A DNA stretch of 64,000 nt from Eucalyptus grandis. Taxonomy: Eukaryota > Streptophyta > Magnoliopsida > Myrtales > Myrtaceae. Below the pieces are notes generated by a model. It made no database searches, was not told where the DNA came from, and saw nothing but the letters and a program-made list of their open reading frames with translations. Every line of letters starts with the position of its first letter. Position 1 is the first letter of the stretch. The stretch lies in NCBI RefSeq assembly GCF_016545825.1, contig NC_052615.1, positions 17,104,520 through 17,168,519 of the forward strand. The letters run 5' to 3'. Below are positions 25,143 through 36,453 of the stretch, in pieces. Made by a program: the position numbers and the translations under genes.

Positions 25143-25279
25143 CCTAGCAATCAATGGAGATCATGCTCCTCAAGTTTTTAGCTGAAGTGAAGTTTAATGT
25201 GCAGAGTCCTGTGACAAGAGCATAATGCAAGGTAGCATTCAGGACATTAGAGGCAAAGCTCATATGAATGTGAGAAACA
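25143..25279 (-). pseudogene. Fragment of the At1g61900-like GPI-protein gene (intron end plus exon 3 start)
   Basis: About 137 bases match 32045-32182 with scattered differences. They comprise the intron 3' end with its acceptor (GTCACAG/GACTCTGCAC) and the first codons of exon 3. The codons read GLCTLNFTSAKNLRSMISID against GLCTLNFTAAENLMSMTSID in the gene 6.9 kb away. It stops at TGGGCCATTTTCGC-like text, and the other side joins directly to retrotransposon gag sequence. Carrying intron sequence, it was copied from DNA, not from spliced RNA. Confidence 0.85.
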
Positions 25280-25715
25280 AAGTCTCGTCGAACATAACTA
25301 AATGCCATCTGGTGTCCAGACCCAGTTCTTCGTTCACTCTCCACCTGCTCCCTTATTAGCTCTTGTTTTATGAGTTGGGTTTGCTCGTAAATTTCATTAT
25401 AATTCTTGATGTTAAGGGCACTAGTCATTTTCTAATGTCTGTCCTCAAGTCTTTCATAAATCTCTTAGCTTTCTCTTCTCGATCCTCTACCAATCTAGGA
25501 GAATACATGGAGAGCTCAGAAAATTTCCCTTCATATTGATCCATAGTTACCTCTTTTTGGCTCAATTGAACGAACTTCGTTATCTTCCTATCCTTAGCGC
25601 AATCAGAGAAATGTTTTATGTAGAAAGCTCTACCAAATTCATCCCGCGTTATTGCTGTATTGACTAGAAAGATTGTGTCTCTGGAGGCCCTCCACCAATG
25701 CTTGGCATTTCGAGT
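25280..25715 (-). mobile_element. Ty3/gypsy gag remnant
   Basis: Minus-strand frame R-N-A-K-HWWRASRDTIF, FGRAFYIKHFSDCAKDRKI, FVQLSQKEVTMDQYEGKFSE, LSMYSPRLVEDREEKAKRFM is a classic plant gypsy gag (Retrotrans_gag) domain. A stop/frameshift at about 25425 is followed by the continuing gag text TSALNIKNYNEIYEQTQLIK. No protease or polymerase follows; the frame runs into the GPI-gene fragment instead. Confidence 0.8.
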
Positions 25716-26119
25716 CTCGAGTCAAATTACCAAATTCGTGATATATTACTCAATCAGATATAACTCAATCTAATTGAATTTATACCCTAAAGAGTTTAAC
25801 TCAATTGCATCCATCCCGTTCCATTATTTCCTTCTGTAAGTGAGACACATAAATGCTCATGCATTTATTTCAGATTAGGAATTGCATCGGTTGCGTGTAT
25901 TCCATTAATTCAAAGACATCTACTAGTATAGGCCAAACAAAAGACATATTAATATCTAGGTAGTGCAATCAATGTCAAAAGAAGGGCTAAGGTATTTATT
26001 GCCTTAGGTAAAGGCGACAGAACTCTTTTGTCGTAAACGATTTGTTTGCGATTTGCTTTTACGCCTTTGCCTAAACCAAAAAAATTAGGTTGTCTTTCTC
26101 AAGGATGAACTCATTATTT

Positions 26120-26375
26120 TATTATTATTATTATTTTGGTGACCAAGGAACCGCCGGAGACTCCTTTCGGGGTCACACGACCCTCCGGTGCTTGGTAGCA
26201 CCATTGGCCCTCGCCGTAAGCCGCTATTTAGACGTAAAATCTCGGGGGAGACTAGCCCAACATCCCATCGCCAGAGCCCCCACTTAAATCGTCATAGTAA
26301 CACGGGGATTCGAACTCTCGACTGCAGCATTGCAAGAGAGAACGAACACCAACGTAGTTGCCCACGGGTGGGTAA
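26120..26375 (-). mobile_element. tRNA-derived SINE
   Basis: On the minus strand there is a Pol III B box (GAGTTCGAATCCCC, about 26310-26323) with an A-box-like stretch (GTGGGCAACTACGTTGG) upstream. The 3' end is an (ATT)n-type tail. Target-site duplications GATGAACTCATTATTT (26104-26119) and GATGGACTCATTATTT (26376-26391) flank it. The homologous segment at about 23270-23300 has the site without the insert. Confidence 0.8.
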
Positions 26376-26906
26376 GATGGACTCATTATTTGTTGCCATA
26401 AATTGGTGAAAAGCAACAAAAATTCGTCGCCTTAGATAAAAATTGACACCAAAATGATGAAAAATTTGTTGCCTTTGGTAATTTTTATTTATTTATTTAT
26501 TTATCATGTTAGGTTTAACTTTTAGGTTATGCATGAAGATAAATATTTTTATTTTCGTTCCGATGGGTCTGTTTGTTTGTAATTAGAATTATGATCATTC
26601 TTTTACTATTTTTTTCTATGAAGATTAGATCATAAAATTCGAAAGTTTGTCATAACACTATATCAAATATGAATAAGCTCGACAAAAAGTTTCATTACTT
26701 CAAAATTCAAATATAGATTAAAATATCAACAATATAATAAAAATATTAAGAATAAGAATATTGAACATTGCAAGTATTCAAATGCAACAAAAATCCTCCC
26801 GGCAGACATAAAAACAATTACAAGATAAAAAAACAAAAAATCAAACATTGAAAGTTCCGTCAAAAGTCTTTCGGCGTTGATCCCACTCCGATGCATATAC
26901 TCCTCG

Positions 26907-27327
26907 TTAGGACTAATTGGTTTCTAGTTAGGTCATACTCCGAGGTGGAACCGGGAATCTGATCGAGAGAACCGGTTCACGATGACAGGGCCAGGAACCG
27001 GACCGACCAATCATAGAAAAGGGAACCGGACCAACTAACCGGCTCGGTGGAACCGGTAAATTTAATGTTTTGGGCCAAAAATAAAATGAAAAATGAGAGA
27101 AATGATGAGGAATTAAGGTTTTTTAAGAAATTTGAAAATATATATACAATATATATAAAATTAACCAATCCGATCCGGTCGGTTCGGTTCCCACTGTGAA
27201 ATCGGGAATTGGATCAACTGACCCTCAGTTCCAAAAACGAGAATCAGGAACTGGACTACCCTCTTTGGGAACCGCCCAAAACCAGCCAGCCCGGTTCGGT
27301 TCGAGCGAGTTCCCGATGCACACTTCT
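26907..27327. mobile_element. hAT-like MITE, 421 bp
   Basis: Perfect 8-bp flanking duplications ACTCCTCG (26899-26906 and 27328-27335). The arms are imperfect inverted repeats rich in GGAACCGG / CCGGTTCGGTTC. No coding. Confidence 0.8.
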
Positions 27328-27419
27328 ACTCCTCGACAAAGCAAAAAGACATACATAGAAATTATAAAATTTACACATAACTATTAAACCAAATAAATAT
27401 ATAACATAATAAATTAAGG

Positions 27420-27770
27420 GATAAAACCACAAAAACCTCAAACTTTATCAACCGTAACACATTTTATTTTAAACTTTTTTTGTGATATGAAGAATCCCAA
27501 ACTTGTACCGGTTTGACATATTTACCCATTTTTTTCTTGTGACATGATAAATCTCAAACTTGTATTCACGTGTTATATTTATCCCAAATTTAGTGTTATT
27601 GAAAAGAATTTGGAGTTTTTAGTATCACAAAAAAATCTAAGATAAATGTGTCACACTATACAAGTTCGGTAGGTACAAGTTTGGGATTTTTGGTGTCACA
27701 AAAAAAAATTGGGTAAATGCGTCGCAATGAATATAGTCTAGAGTTTTTTTGTGGCTTTTATCCTAAAATT
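27420..27770. repeat. F2-family element
   Basis: Left AAAACCACAAAAACCTCAAA and right GAGTTTTTTTGTGGCTTTTA ends are inverted. Inside are CCCAAACTTGTACC and GTACAAGTTTGGGATTTTTG in opposite orientations. Confidence 0.7.
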
Positions 27771-27958
27771 TAAAAGTCATACTCAATAATTCGATGGTGG
27801 TGACCAGGTTGTTGGGTGGATGGCCACGGCTGCCAAACCAGATTCGGCCTTGGCTTGCTCTGGCCCAGGTTAGGTCGCGGCCGCGATTGTTAGGCAATAA
27901 ACAAAAAAGCAATGGATGAAAACTCGCCAAGGGGCGACAACAAAAGAAGAAGAACAAA

Positions 27959-27960
<2 letters not shown>

Positions 27961-28005
<45 letters not shown>
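27961..28005. repeat. (GA)n microsatellite, second copy
   Basis: Starts at CGAGAGAG and runs to GAGTCTGCG. Flanks match those of the run at 23572-23608 (AACTCGCCAAGGGGCG before; GGCCCAATAGACGGGAAA after). Confidence 0.95.
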
Positions 28006-28006
<1 letters not shown>

Positions 28007-28149
28007 TGCGTAGTTCTGCGTCTTTTTCTCTTTCGTTCTGTTCTCTCTTTTGGCCCAATAGACGGGAAAGCTCCCGCCCATATTATTTTTGGCCCAATAG
28101 GCAGGAAATTCTTAGCCCAAGGCTACCAAATACTAATTTTGCTGGCGAA

Positions 28150-28880
28150 GATTATTCAAAAAAAAAATCTTAAATCTATTATATGACTATCAATACTATC
28201 AATTTAGTCATGAGTTTTTCAATTTGATTAATGTAATTCTAAACCATTTGGCGATTTCCCAATATAATCCATTAGACCAATTCAAGTCGAAAATTATTGA
28301 CGTGGACGCTGGTAAGACATCTTACCTAATGTGGCTAGTGATTTAATGCATTTGACGCCGCTAAAAGTGATGACGTTTTGCAATCTCTCATTTTCTTTTC
28401 CTTTTTTCCTGTAGTTTCTTGAATTTTTGGCTGGAGATCTAGGGGAGCGATCCTCACTAGCCATGGGTAAGGGCGTTGTAGCCCTCCCCGACCATAGGCA
28501 AGGCGGTTGTGGTGCGTAGGCTCGTGCTTTTGATTGGTGAGGGCTGTCAATCATCACCAAGGCCTCGGTGACCTAGCCAGTTGAGAATTTGGGAAGATGA
28601 ATGAATAAAAGAAAAGAAGAGTTAAAAAAAAATTCAAAATTCAAAACGGCATTGTTTTTAAGCCCCATTAAATAAGTTAGATTGTTCATTATGACATATA
28701 AGATGGTAGTTGCTAACTGGAATACCACATTAGGGATTTTTGGCTTAAATTGGACATGTGGACTACTTTAGAAAATCTTTAAATGGTTTAAGACTATATT
28801 AACCAAATTGAAATATTTAGAACTAAATTAACATTCGTACAATATGTTTAGGATTTTTTGGACAATTCTTCCAATTTATT
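28150..28880. mobile_element. F1-family foldback element
   Basis: Ends TTCAAAAAAAAAATCTTAAA and AATATGTTTAGGATTTTTTG are inverted. The core is GC-rich (28430-28570). It splits the homologous CACTA-like text between about 28145 and 28880. Confidence 0.65.
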
Positions 28881-29272
28881 GCCTTGGGTCATACCCCAAG
28901 GCAGCAGAAAACTATTTTCATTGCTTTAAATCTACCCCAAGGCGACGAAATTGTATTTTTATCCCGGTAGGTTGAAAATTTTTACTCCTCAATGGCCACA
29001 TAACGATGTTGCCACTTGGGCCTAAATCTAAGACGACAACGCCATGATTTTATTGGTTTAGGTCTGACCTAAGACGACAAAACCATAGGTCTAACCTAAG
29101 TTAATGAAATTTCATGTCCATCTCCACTGGTTCAAATTGCCCTAACAAGTATGGACTTTATCCCTCGAGTATGACTTAGGACGATGAAACTCTGATTTTG
29201 TCTCCTTAGAGAGTTCTTTTGTCACCTTTGGGTCAAATAATTATGTCCTTCAAGGCTGTTTCTCTTGCAGTG

Positions 29273-29752
29273 AATGTACATTTAATATCTCAGCAAGTTT
29301 CATGAAATAGAAGACATTAATGCTCTCAGAGGGGGGAGATTAACCTGTTCTATTGCCATGTGAAAAACAAACCCATCCACACACCTCATCTGCAAACCAA
29401 TCATAAGGTATGTATCATCATCTATCCTAATGCGAATATACAGCAATCCTTTTTACAGAAATTTATTACAAGTCATGTAAGAATGCTGAACAAATGCAAT
29501 CTGTAAAGTAAATCTTGAATCATCTCGGGTCAAGTCTCTCTCTTCCAAGCTTACTTTTGAGGAGATGCAGCTCTTTACGGCAGTAACTGTCGGTGTAAAT
29601 CTCCCTTTAGGACATAGAATCTTTGCAGTTGTTACTCCATTGCATTGTCAAAGGACCGCATGTTGTCGATGGACCGGCACAGAATTATGATCCGTGTTCC
29701 TCGAGTAAAAGCTTCTTGACGACATCCGCAAGACCAACATGTACCCACTTTA
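29273..29752. other. 3' flank of the GPI-protein gene
   Basis: Follows the stop codon of the minus-strand gene and should hold its 3' UTR. No further exon or element end recognised apart from the CACTA terminus at 29272. Confidence 0.4.
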
Positions 29753-32700
29753 CTAGAACACCAACATCATAAGAACTGACAGGAGTGGCAAAAGCGCAAG
29801 GCTTATCACATCTTTGCCATGACGATCTGTTCATAATGAAAGCATTAGTCGGGTGCAGCAACCATCTGGAAATTTCGAAGTATTGCTGATTTCAAACACC
29901 AGAATTGCCGATATAAGATTCCCAACTAAAGTTTTTGCTTCATTGCGCCAGTTTAGGGATGCTATTGTTTTATTGTGAATGCATGTCTATCCCTCGAAAT
30001 GCATCTGCATGCTATAGCACTAGGAAAGATGATGAATTATTTGCCAGCCTTCCATATCCTAATCCTAGTCAGTTTGCATCAACTGTCGAGAATTAAAAAG
30101 GGTATGAGCTTAGATACGTGGTTTGATGGAAATGCACGGAATCCTGATCAGTGCTTTTGTTTAATGACTTAAATCTTTATAAAATTAATTTGAGATCATC
30201 ATAAACTAAACCAATTCATAGTTGTTCACATGTACAGATTGCGGGTGGAAAATGGCTAGTAGTTAATGGGAAAAAGATTGGCTTACCACTTTGATCTGAC
30301 GTCGCTGCTGGAAGTGCGGGAATTTTGACATCTAGAATTTGAACAGATGACAAGAGAGGTGACAAGAGTCATTAGCGAGAAATCAAAGAGTCGTCAGCGA
30401 GAAACAAAAGAGTGTTGTATCTCATTAGCAACGTACTTTTATTGCACAATGAAGTTTGAAACTGGTCAGTCAATGGCCACGGAGCAGGAATGTTGTCATT
30501 CAGATCACACAAGAAGCTGATCCCAGAAAACTTGTCGAATGTGGCATCTGAAGGCAAACTCGGTAGGAGGCATCCGGATACTATCCAAGAAGAGTTTAAG
30601 CATGATGAGTTTTAAGTTCAATGTGTCAAATAGAGCACAACTAGGCAGAATCAAACAAAACGTGATAGAGCTTCTTAACCAATTACTAAGGCAGAATCAA
30701 ACAAAAAGTGAAAGAAGCATAATTCCTAGATCTGAACACCGGCCCTGATTGCTATGTGAAAGAAATGATGGTGCTGAACAGATAAACTGGAAATGTAATA
30801 CACATATTACCTTCACTTTCCACTGTAATTGCCGGTCCCCAAGACCATTTGACAAAAAGAGCTAATGTTAGTATTGTGTTCGAGTCACAAGATAGAAGCA
30901 TGCTGGGATAATGAAGACACAGGAGGAGCAAAGTCAACCTTGAACGGAGAAGTCCTTGAGAGTAATGTGACACAGGCTATAAACATTCCTAGAGATATTC
31001 AGTTTCCGTAATCTCACTCCCATTGACGTAGCACAATCCACTGCTTGCAGGTTGGTAACAAAGCTCTGCTTTTGCAAGTGGGAGACGTAGCTTTCCATCG
31101 CACTGCAGCATTCTGTCTCGTTGCTTATGCCGTTGGCACAGCTTTTCGCAACATGTTTCATGTCTGGAAAAACCAGAGGACAAACTGAAAGGAGAAAAGT
31201 CCGATCAGAAGTGGAAAAATAGTGAAGTCAGTGAACTTTTGCTCAAAAGTAAAAAAAAACGAGAAAAATTTTATACTCTCTGCTCAAAATCCCACCAAGG
31301 CCATCACTGCATCAATCGTGACAATTTCTTCTGTTATCAGTGTCACAATTGACATGTTAATGTTGGAAAACTTCTGGGGTTACATACGCCTACATGCAAG
31401 TTTATGTAAAAGTGTCCATGTGCACAGTAACTACAGAGACACTCAAACTTATGGACAAGTCACACAAATGTACTATGCAGATCACTATGCAGGCAATCGA
31501 ACTCACATTTGTTAACTTTGCAACTTGATAACCCTCTGAGAACTTTCTTTGCGTGAGATGCATCAAGTTTGCTTGCCAACCACCTGAGGACAATGTTTCT
31601 ACAGTCATCAATCCTGGCTGAATGATCCATCACAATATGCTGCTCATTTGGACTTAAGAGACTATCAGAAGCTTTCAAAGCAATTTCAGTAGCAGCCTCT
31701 AATATAGCATTTTGACAGACTTGTTCACAGCATTCTCTCACAGGATCGACCTTCTTGCAAGCAGCAAGAAGCTTTGAAGATTCTACTGTGTTCTCGAATG
31801 TAGAAACATCTTTCACGGGCAAGAAGCTTCGGTTAGATTCGGTGGATGAATCGTGCATATCTGATTCAGGTTATCCCCAGCACCCTGGCTTGCCAAAATT
31901 TGGTCCATATCAGAGAGGCAATGCTCAGCCTGGCTTCCGTTCAAAGCCAGAAGATTAGTGGTTTTACTGGATTGTCCGATGAGAATAGTAAGCGTGGCCT
32001 CGTATTGGGGGCAGCATATCACGTGTGCTAGATAAGGTGCGAAAACGGCCCAGCAATCAATGGAGGTCATGCTCATTAAGTTTTCCGCTGCGGTGAAGTT
32101 TAACGTACAGAGTCCTGTGACAAGAGCATAACCCAAGGTAGCATTCAGGACATCAAAGGCAAAGCTCAGATGAATTCAAGAAACAAAATATGAGCAAAAT
32201 ATGTACCTGATAATTTGGGCACAGTAGTGTTGGTAAAGGGAGCTAACGGTGAAGGTGCAAGAAGAGGAAGGAGGGGCTGAGGAGACCCAGTTGGGGATAT
32301 CTCGGGAAAAATAGCATCCATTCTCTTGTCTGCTAATGTGTGGTCATCCAATTTGCTACAACTACATTTATGCAGAACTGTAGAAAAATGTAGCAGTAAT
32401 GTGAGCTGAATAGAAACACCATCAAGTATCATGATAAACACTCACAGCACTCAAACAGATAGAAAAAAACAAAATTTGAACCTCCGTTCGCTAAATTATA
32501 AAGAACTTTGCAAACTCTAAGGACTAAACTTAGACAGTGAGCATATATGCAGAAGTGCGTAGCCACTGATTGCAAGCTTTTCTGATTGTTGTTGGCTGGA
32601 GAGTTCTGTTTTTTATGCTGAATTTCTTCTTATGCTTCTGCTAATTCTAGAGTACTCAATGGATTTTGCTGACGATTCTGGTGTTCTGGTTTGGATCATT

Positions 32701-33520
32701 TCTCATCAGTAGTTTCATGATTTTCAATCAAAGACAAGGTTGAATCGAAAAACAAGTGACTACATTAAGATACGATCTGTGGGGGATCACAACTGAAGGA
32801 TACCATAAGAGGGAGCACAAAGTGCAGGCAAAGACGCCCAGTCGGACTCTTTGCTAAAAAATGAAGTCCTTGGCATATGAGTCAATTAGATATACCAGTT
32901 CCTATTATCAGCTCCAGTTTTTTGACATTCGAATTTCGTAAGCACTCACACATCGCATGTGCACTTAACACCATCAAGGCATCAGCCATTAATATCTCAG
33001 CTTCAAGACGTAATTAAAGCTACAGCATTAGTTGCAACCATGAGGGATAGATTGTTCCATCAAAATATGCTGACTTGCAATTCATCATTTAAATCTAATA
33101 GTTTTACGACCAGGTCAACTGAAAGAGAAGCACTAGAAAAGCTCAATTCAGAAATGATGCCATACTATCCTGAGCTTTAATACTGTTTTAATGTCCTCAC
33201 TAGCAGTTCGCTCAATTAATTCTAACCTAAACAACATTGAACAAGTTTCATACATTCTGCACATCGAACAGCCAATGAACATCAACTCTGATCTCAGAAT
33301 AACAACCCTGAGAATTCTATAAAGAATTAACACATATGATCAGAATCCCATCCAACTCCAGATAAATTCGTGAGTTGTAAATTACGACCCAGCTAACAAT
33401 TCAAAGACGATTGCAAAATGCAAAACAGAACCCAGCATACACCAAAGCAGACAAGGAGGATCACTCACAGTGAAACAGCAAGAAAGCCTTGAAAACCACA
33501 ATCTTGAGACCAAGAGACAT
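29753..33520 (-). CDS. At1g61900-like GPI-anchored (SPARK-type) protein, with one frameshift
   Basis: Seven exons: 33469-33520, 32207-32377, 31507-32114, 30939-31184, 30437-30580, 30287-30331 and 29753-29826. All have GT-AG borders and all phases fit. Exon 1 starts MSLGLKIVVFKAFLLFH, a signal peptide. Exon 2 holds FPEISPTGSPQPLLPLLAPS, typical of this plant family. Exons 3-5 are cysteine-rich (GLCTLNFTAAENLMSMTSID; ACKKVDPVRECCEQVCQNA; CCSAMESYVSHLQKQSFVTN; CLLPSLPSDATF). The last exon encodes a hydrophobic tail (ISLALLPLLSVLMMLVF), as needed for GPI attachment. The family is extracellular with unknown role. In exon 3 the frame breaks after EASCP (GGG at 31817-31819, plus strand) and continues one base out with VKDVSTFE. 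Exon 3 is 608 nt where 609 are needed, so one C is missing. Whether this is a true mutation or an assembly slip is open. Confidence 0.88.
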
Positions 33521-33714
33521 CCTTCCTCTCCTGCCTTTAGTCCATCTGAATTTCCCTTTCTTGCTCCTCAAAAAGAAGTTGCAGCCAAAAGAGACTCGGT
33601 CACAAGAAAGTGCAAAGCAACAGAAGGATAACAAAGGACACAGAGTGTAAAGCGGTGCTGTCAAGAAACATTAATGATGGCCGAATTCAGCAGGACTGGC
33701 ATGGCGGGTATGGG

Positions 33715-33719
<5 letters not shown>

Positions 33720-33745
<26 letters not shown>

Positions 33746-33746
33746 T
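33720..33746. repeat. (GA)n run upstream of the GPI-protein gene
   Basis: On the minus strand this is a CT run about 200 bp before the ATG, a usual kind of plant leader or core-promoter sequence. Confidence 0.8.
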
Positions 33747-33759
33747 GAGAGGAAAGAGA

Positions 33760-35964
33760 AGGGTCCATGGAAGAGAAAAGAGCTCGTGCTCGTGCTTGTG
33801 CTTGTGCTTGTGAGTGAGTGAGGACAATGAGGAGTAGCCATGAATGCGGGTGCTAAAGGGCGTGGGGACAGCGGCAGCAACTTCTTTCGTTTGCTATAGC
33901 TGTCTCTGTCTCTGAGAATTATACAGACCCCACAAGTGCGGACACAAACAGGACCGAAGCCAAAGCGAAACAAGAATCAGATTAGAACAACAGTACTACC
34001 GTTCCACAGCCTCCTTCATTAAAGCCATCAATTGCCTTTATCTCCGGTACACCAGCCATCAACAAGCGTGACAGGTGTGAGGGTCCCTCCCTTACCCACC
34101 AAAAATTAGAGAGCAGGGAAAGAAAAAGCACGAGGGACCCTCTTGCTCATAACAAGGTTTGGATCAGAATAAACTGGACTTATTTTATAAACTTGTTCTA
34201 TTAATAACATAAGATAGGTCCATATAAAGTTCATAACCTTGTCGTTTTCAATATATAGAGTACTAATCTTTTTGACTACAATGGAGCTTGTATTAGGTAA
34301 ATGAACTCTCTGTCTGTGAAATATTCCAATGATTTCATGATTCCGGTAATATGCGAGCTTAGACTACGTAGGTGGTCCAAAAATGAAATTGTTCGAAGTT
34401 AATTTTGCATGAGAAATTGAATCTGTATCATCCACTTAATCACGATCTACAAGTACGCTAATTTCTCAAAGATCTATGATTCTTGTCTCCACCATTTGGT
34501 AGAGATCTAACACATGATAAGTTTGTGGTGCTTTTGCTTTTCTTTAATGATGCTAACATCATTTAAGATTCCCACGTTACATTGACCATCTCACTTGAAA
34601 AAAAGGGGCACTTTGATATCATCTACTCATCTTATGGTCTATGCATTATTGGACATCATAATATAGCTCAAAAATGCGTTCTAATAAATCAAATCAACTG
34701 CATTTCACCAAATAACGGAACTCACACTATATCTCACTCAAAAGAAAGCAAACCCACATATTTAATTCACTTTTTGTGATTTTGCCAAACATACCGACCC
34801 TAAATTTATCCTATATGATCTTTTTTCATACTAGACCATGCTTTTTATAATTGATAACTCGACATATTTTGCATATTATCGACTGTTCTCGATCACCATG
34901 TCATGAAAAATGTCTCTATTTACACTGCTTCTCGCAGCATGAGCGATAAAACAAGTGCATATTGTTTTCCTTTTCCCCCTTTTCTCTTTGCTTTGGTCTA
35001 AGCTCTGGTGGATCCCTTTTATATTCACATGCTCGACAACCGTGTGAAGGTGGGGGTGGCGGTGGCGGTGGCAGTTGGTGGTTCCACCATAAATCGGAGG
35101 TGGTCATGGTGGATGCACGGCTTCATTAATGTGAGTGTGGTGTACGTTTTCTGGGGCATTAAAGTCAGCACCAACCAAATTTATACAGAGCTTCCTCTTT
35201 CCGGGGCACATCAACCCTAGAATAAAGATGGAACATTGTAAAAAAATGGCGAAAACTATGCCGTGCACACCGGCCGAAGAAAGTGAATATGGTCAGGTCA
35301 AGTCAAGCCTCTCTATTTTTGGGCTTGGCCCATGAACCTCATTAGTCCAGCAGACCAACTTGAAATGGCATTAATGAGCAATGTTAGGGATACTAGATCG
35401 GTGTATGAAATTTTAACCAAACTTTAATAGTACAAATTTAGCCTATCGAATGATGTGTGGTGGTTCTGACCCAAAAAAAAAAGAAAAAAGTGATGTGTGG
35501 TGGTTGAATGTGACTTGGATATTTAAAGAAGTTATTGTTATGTACTCATATTCAAACTTCGAACTGATCAATCATATATCAATTTTCTAACTTAATTTTA
35601 ATATTACAACGTCATTCTTCTTTTGTCCCTCCATCTGTCACACCTCCCATCAAGATAATAGAGAAAGAACTCACGGACAAAATAAAGAAGATAGGTTTGG
35701 GTATCAACATCACAAAATTAAATTGGTAGCATTCCAAAGAAAAATTCATACACAAAATAATGAAATAATGCTTAGACCCCATTCCATCTCCCTCTACCTC
35801 TCCCAAAGACAAACAAGGGAAATCCAATAAGTATCCACACACAAGCTACGATGTCCCCTCACCTACTTCTAACAACTTCTTGATTACAAAGTATAATTAT
35901 ATCTATATAGAAAGCAAACAAAAGAAATGTAGAAGCAAAAACAAATCAAGAAAAGACCATGATA
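33760..35964. other. Intergenic region, no gene recognised
   Basis: Holds a CTTGTGCTTGTG repeat (33790-33815) and a GGTGGCGGTGGC run (35046-35080). Otherwise AT-rich unique-looking sequence. Short frames here have no family similarity. Confidence 0.45.
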
Positions 35965-36321
35965 TTAATTGACCTCCGGAATGCTCTTCAATGCCGGCCT
36001 CCATGGCCGGTGGTGCTTCTCGGCGGAGCAGCAGTGGCTGCCGGCACTTGCATTCGTCAACAGACTTTCCACCACATCTTGAGGAGAAAGCTTTTGCATG
36101 TCCACCTTCTTCAGCAGCTCCCGAAGCTCCTTCTTTGTGATCTTGATCTTGACCTGCTCTCTCCTGCCATGCGAAGAAGTTGAACCATACGGTGTCGCCG
36201 CTGCATCTCCTAGCAGCAAAGCTTGTCGCTCCTCCGCCTCTCTACCCGTCGCCAATAGCGACTCCCAGTCGTCGCCAGCCCATACCGTTGATGCCGATTC
36301 GTGTGTGCAGCAGTTTCCCAT
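35965..36321 (-). CDS. Small putatively N-myristoylated plant protein (MGNCC..., PADRE/DUF4228-like)
   Basis: Single-exon frame of 118 codons plus TAA. I chose the internal ATG at 36321 because MGNCCTHESAST gives the myristoylation Gly2 and palmitoylatable Cys4-Cys5; the longer frame to 36453 would lie across the TATA box. The middle is low-complexity (TGREAEERQALLLGDAAA), then basic VKIKITKKELRELLKKVDMQ, then SPQDVVESLL, and the C-terminus reads RPWRPALKSIPEVN. Plant proteins with an MGN start, a KITKKQLEELL-like helix and a WRPALQSIPE end are common, membrane-tethered and mostly uncharacterised; several respond to stress. Frame is intact. The PADRE/DUF4228 assignment is tentative. Confidence 0.8.
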   Translation of the reverse strand: MGNCCTHESASTVWAGDDWESLLATGREAEERQALLLGDAAATPYGSTSSHGRREQVKIKITKKELRELLKKVDMQKLSPQDVVESLLTNASAGSHCCSAEKHHRPWRPALKSIPEVN

Positions 36322-36426
36322 TGTTGCTGCCCTTCTTGCGCCTTGAAATTTCTGGTTTGTGCTTTTCAAAGTATACGAAGTTCTGAAGCATATGAACAAA
36401 GTTTTTGTGCTGCATGTTTGCCCTCC

Positions 36427-36434
36427 TATATATA
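36427..36434 (-). promoter_or_regulatory. TATA box for the MGNCC gene
   Basis: TATATATA lies about 106 bp before the chosen ATG on the minus strand, implying a leader of roughly 75 bp. Confidence 0.55.
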
Positions 36435-36453
36435 TTTCAGAGGTGGCGATCAA

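Larger units (their letters stand above)
23124..29272. mobile_element. Composite CACTA (En/Spm)-like non-autonomous region
   Basis: The left end CACTACACCAAAAAAAT (23124) and the right end TTTCTCTTGCAGTG (to 29272, reverse CACTGCAAGAGAAA) are CACTA-type termini. Flanking triplets are AGT and AAT. Subterminal motifs around GGCGACAAAA/TTGTCGCCTTAGG recur near 23160-23430, 25990-26490 and 28880-29230. Two long homologous segments lie inside: 22870-23780 and 25716-28145. The second is interrupted by a SINE, a hAT MITE and an F2 element. No transposase frame is visible. Whether it is one element or two overlapping ones is unresolved. Confidence 0.55.

Noticed and set aside
26290..26330. GGATTCGAAC as part of a tRNA gene
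   Set aside because: There is no cloverleaf; the TSDs and tail show it is the B box of a SINE.
33610..33973. Frames over the GA/CT run upstream of the GPI gene
   Set aside because: Microsatellite translation (RERERE / SLSLSL).
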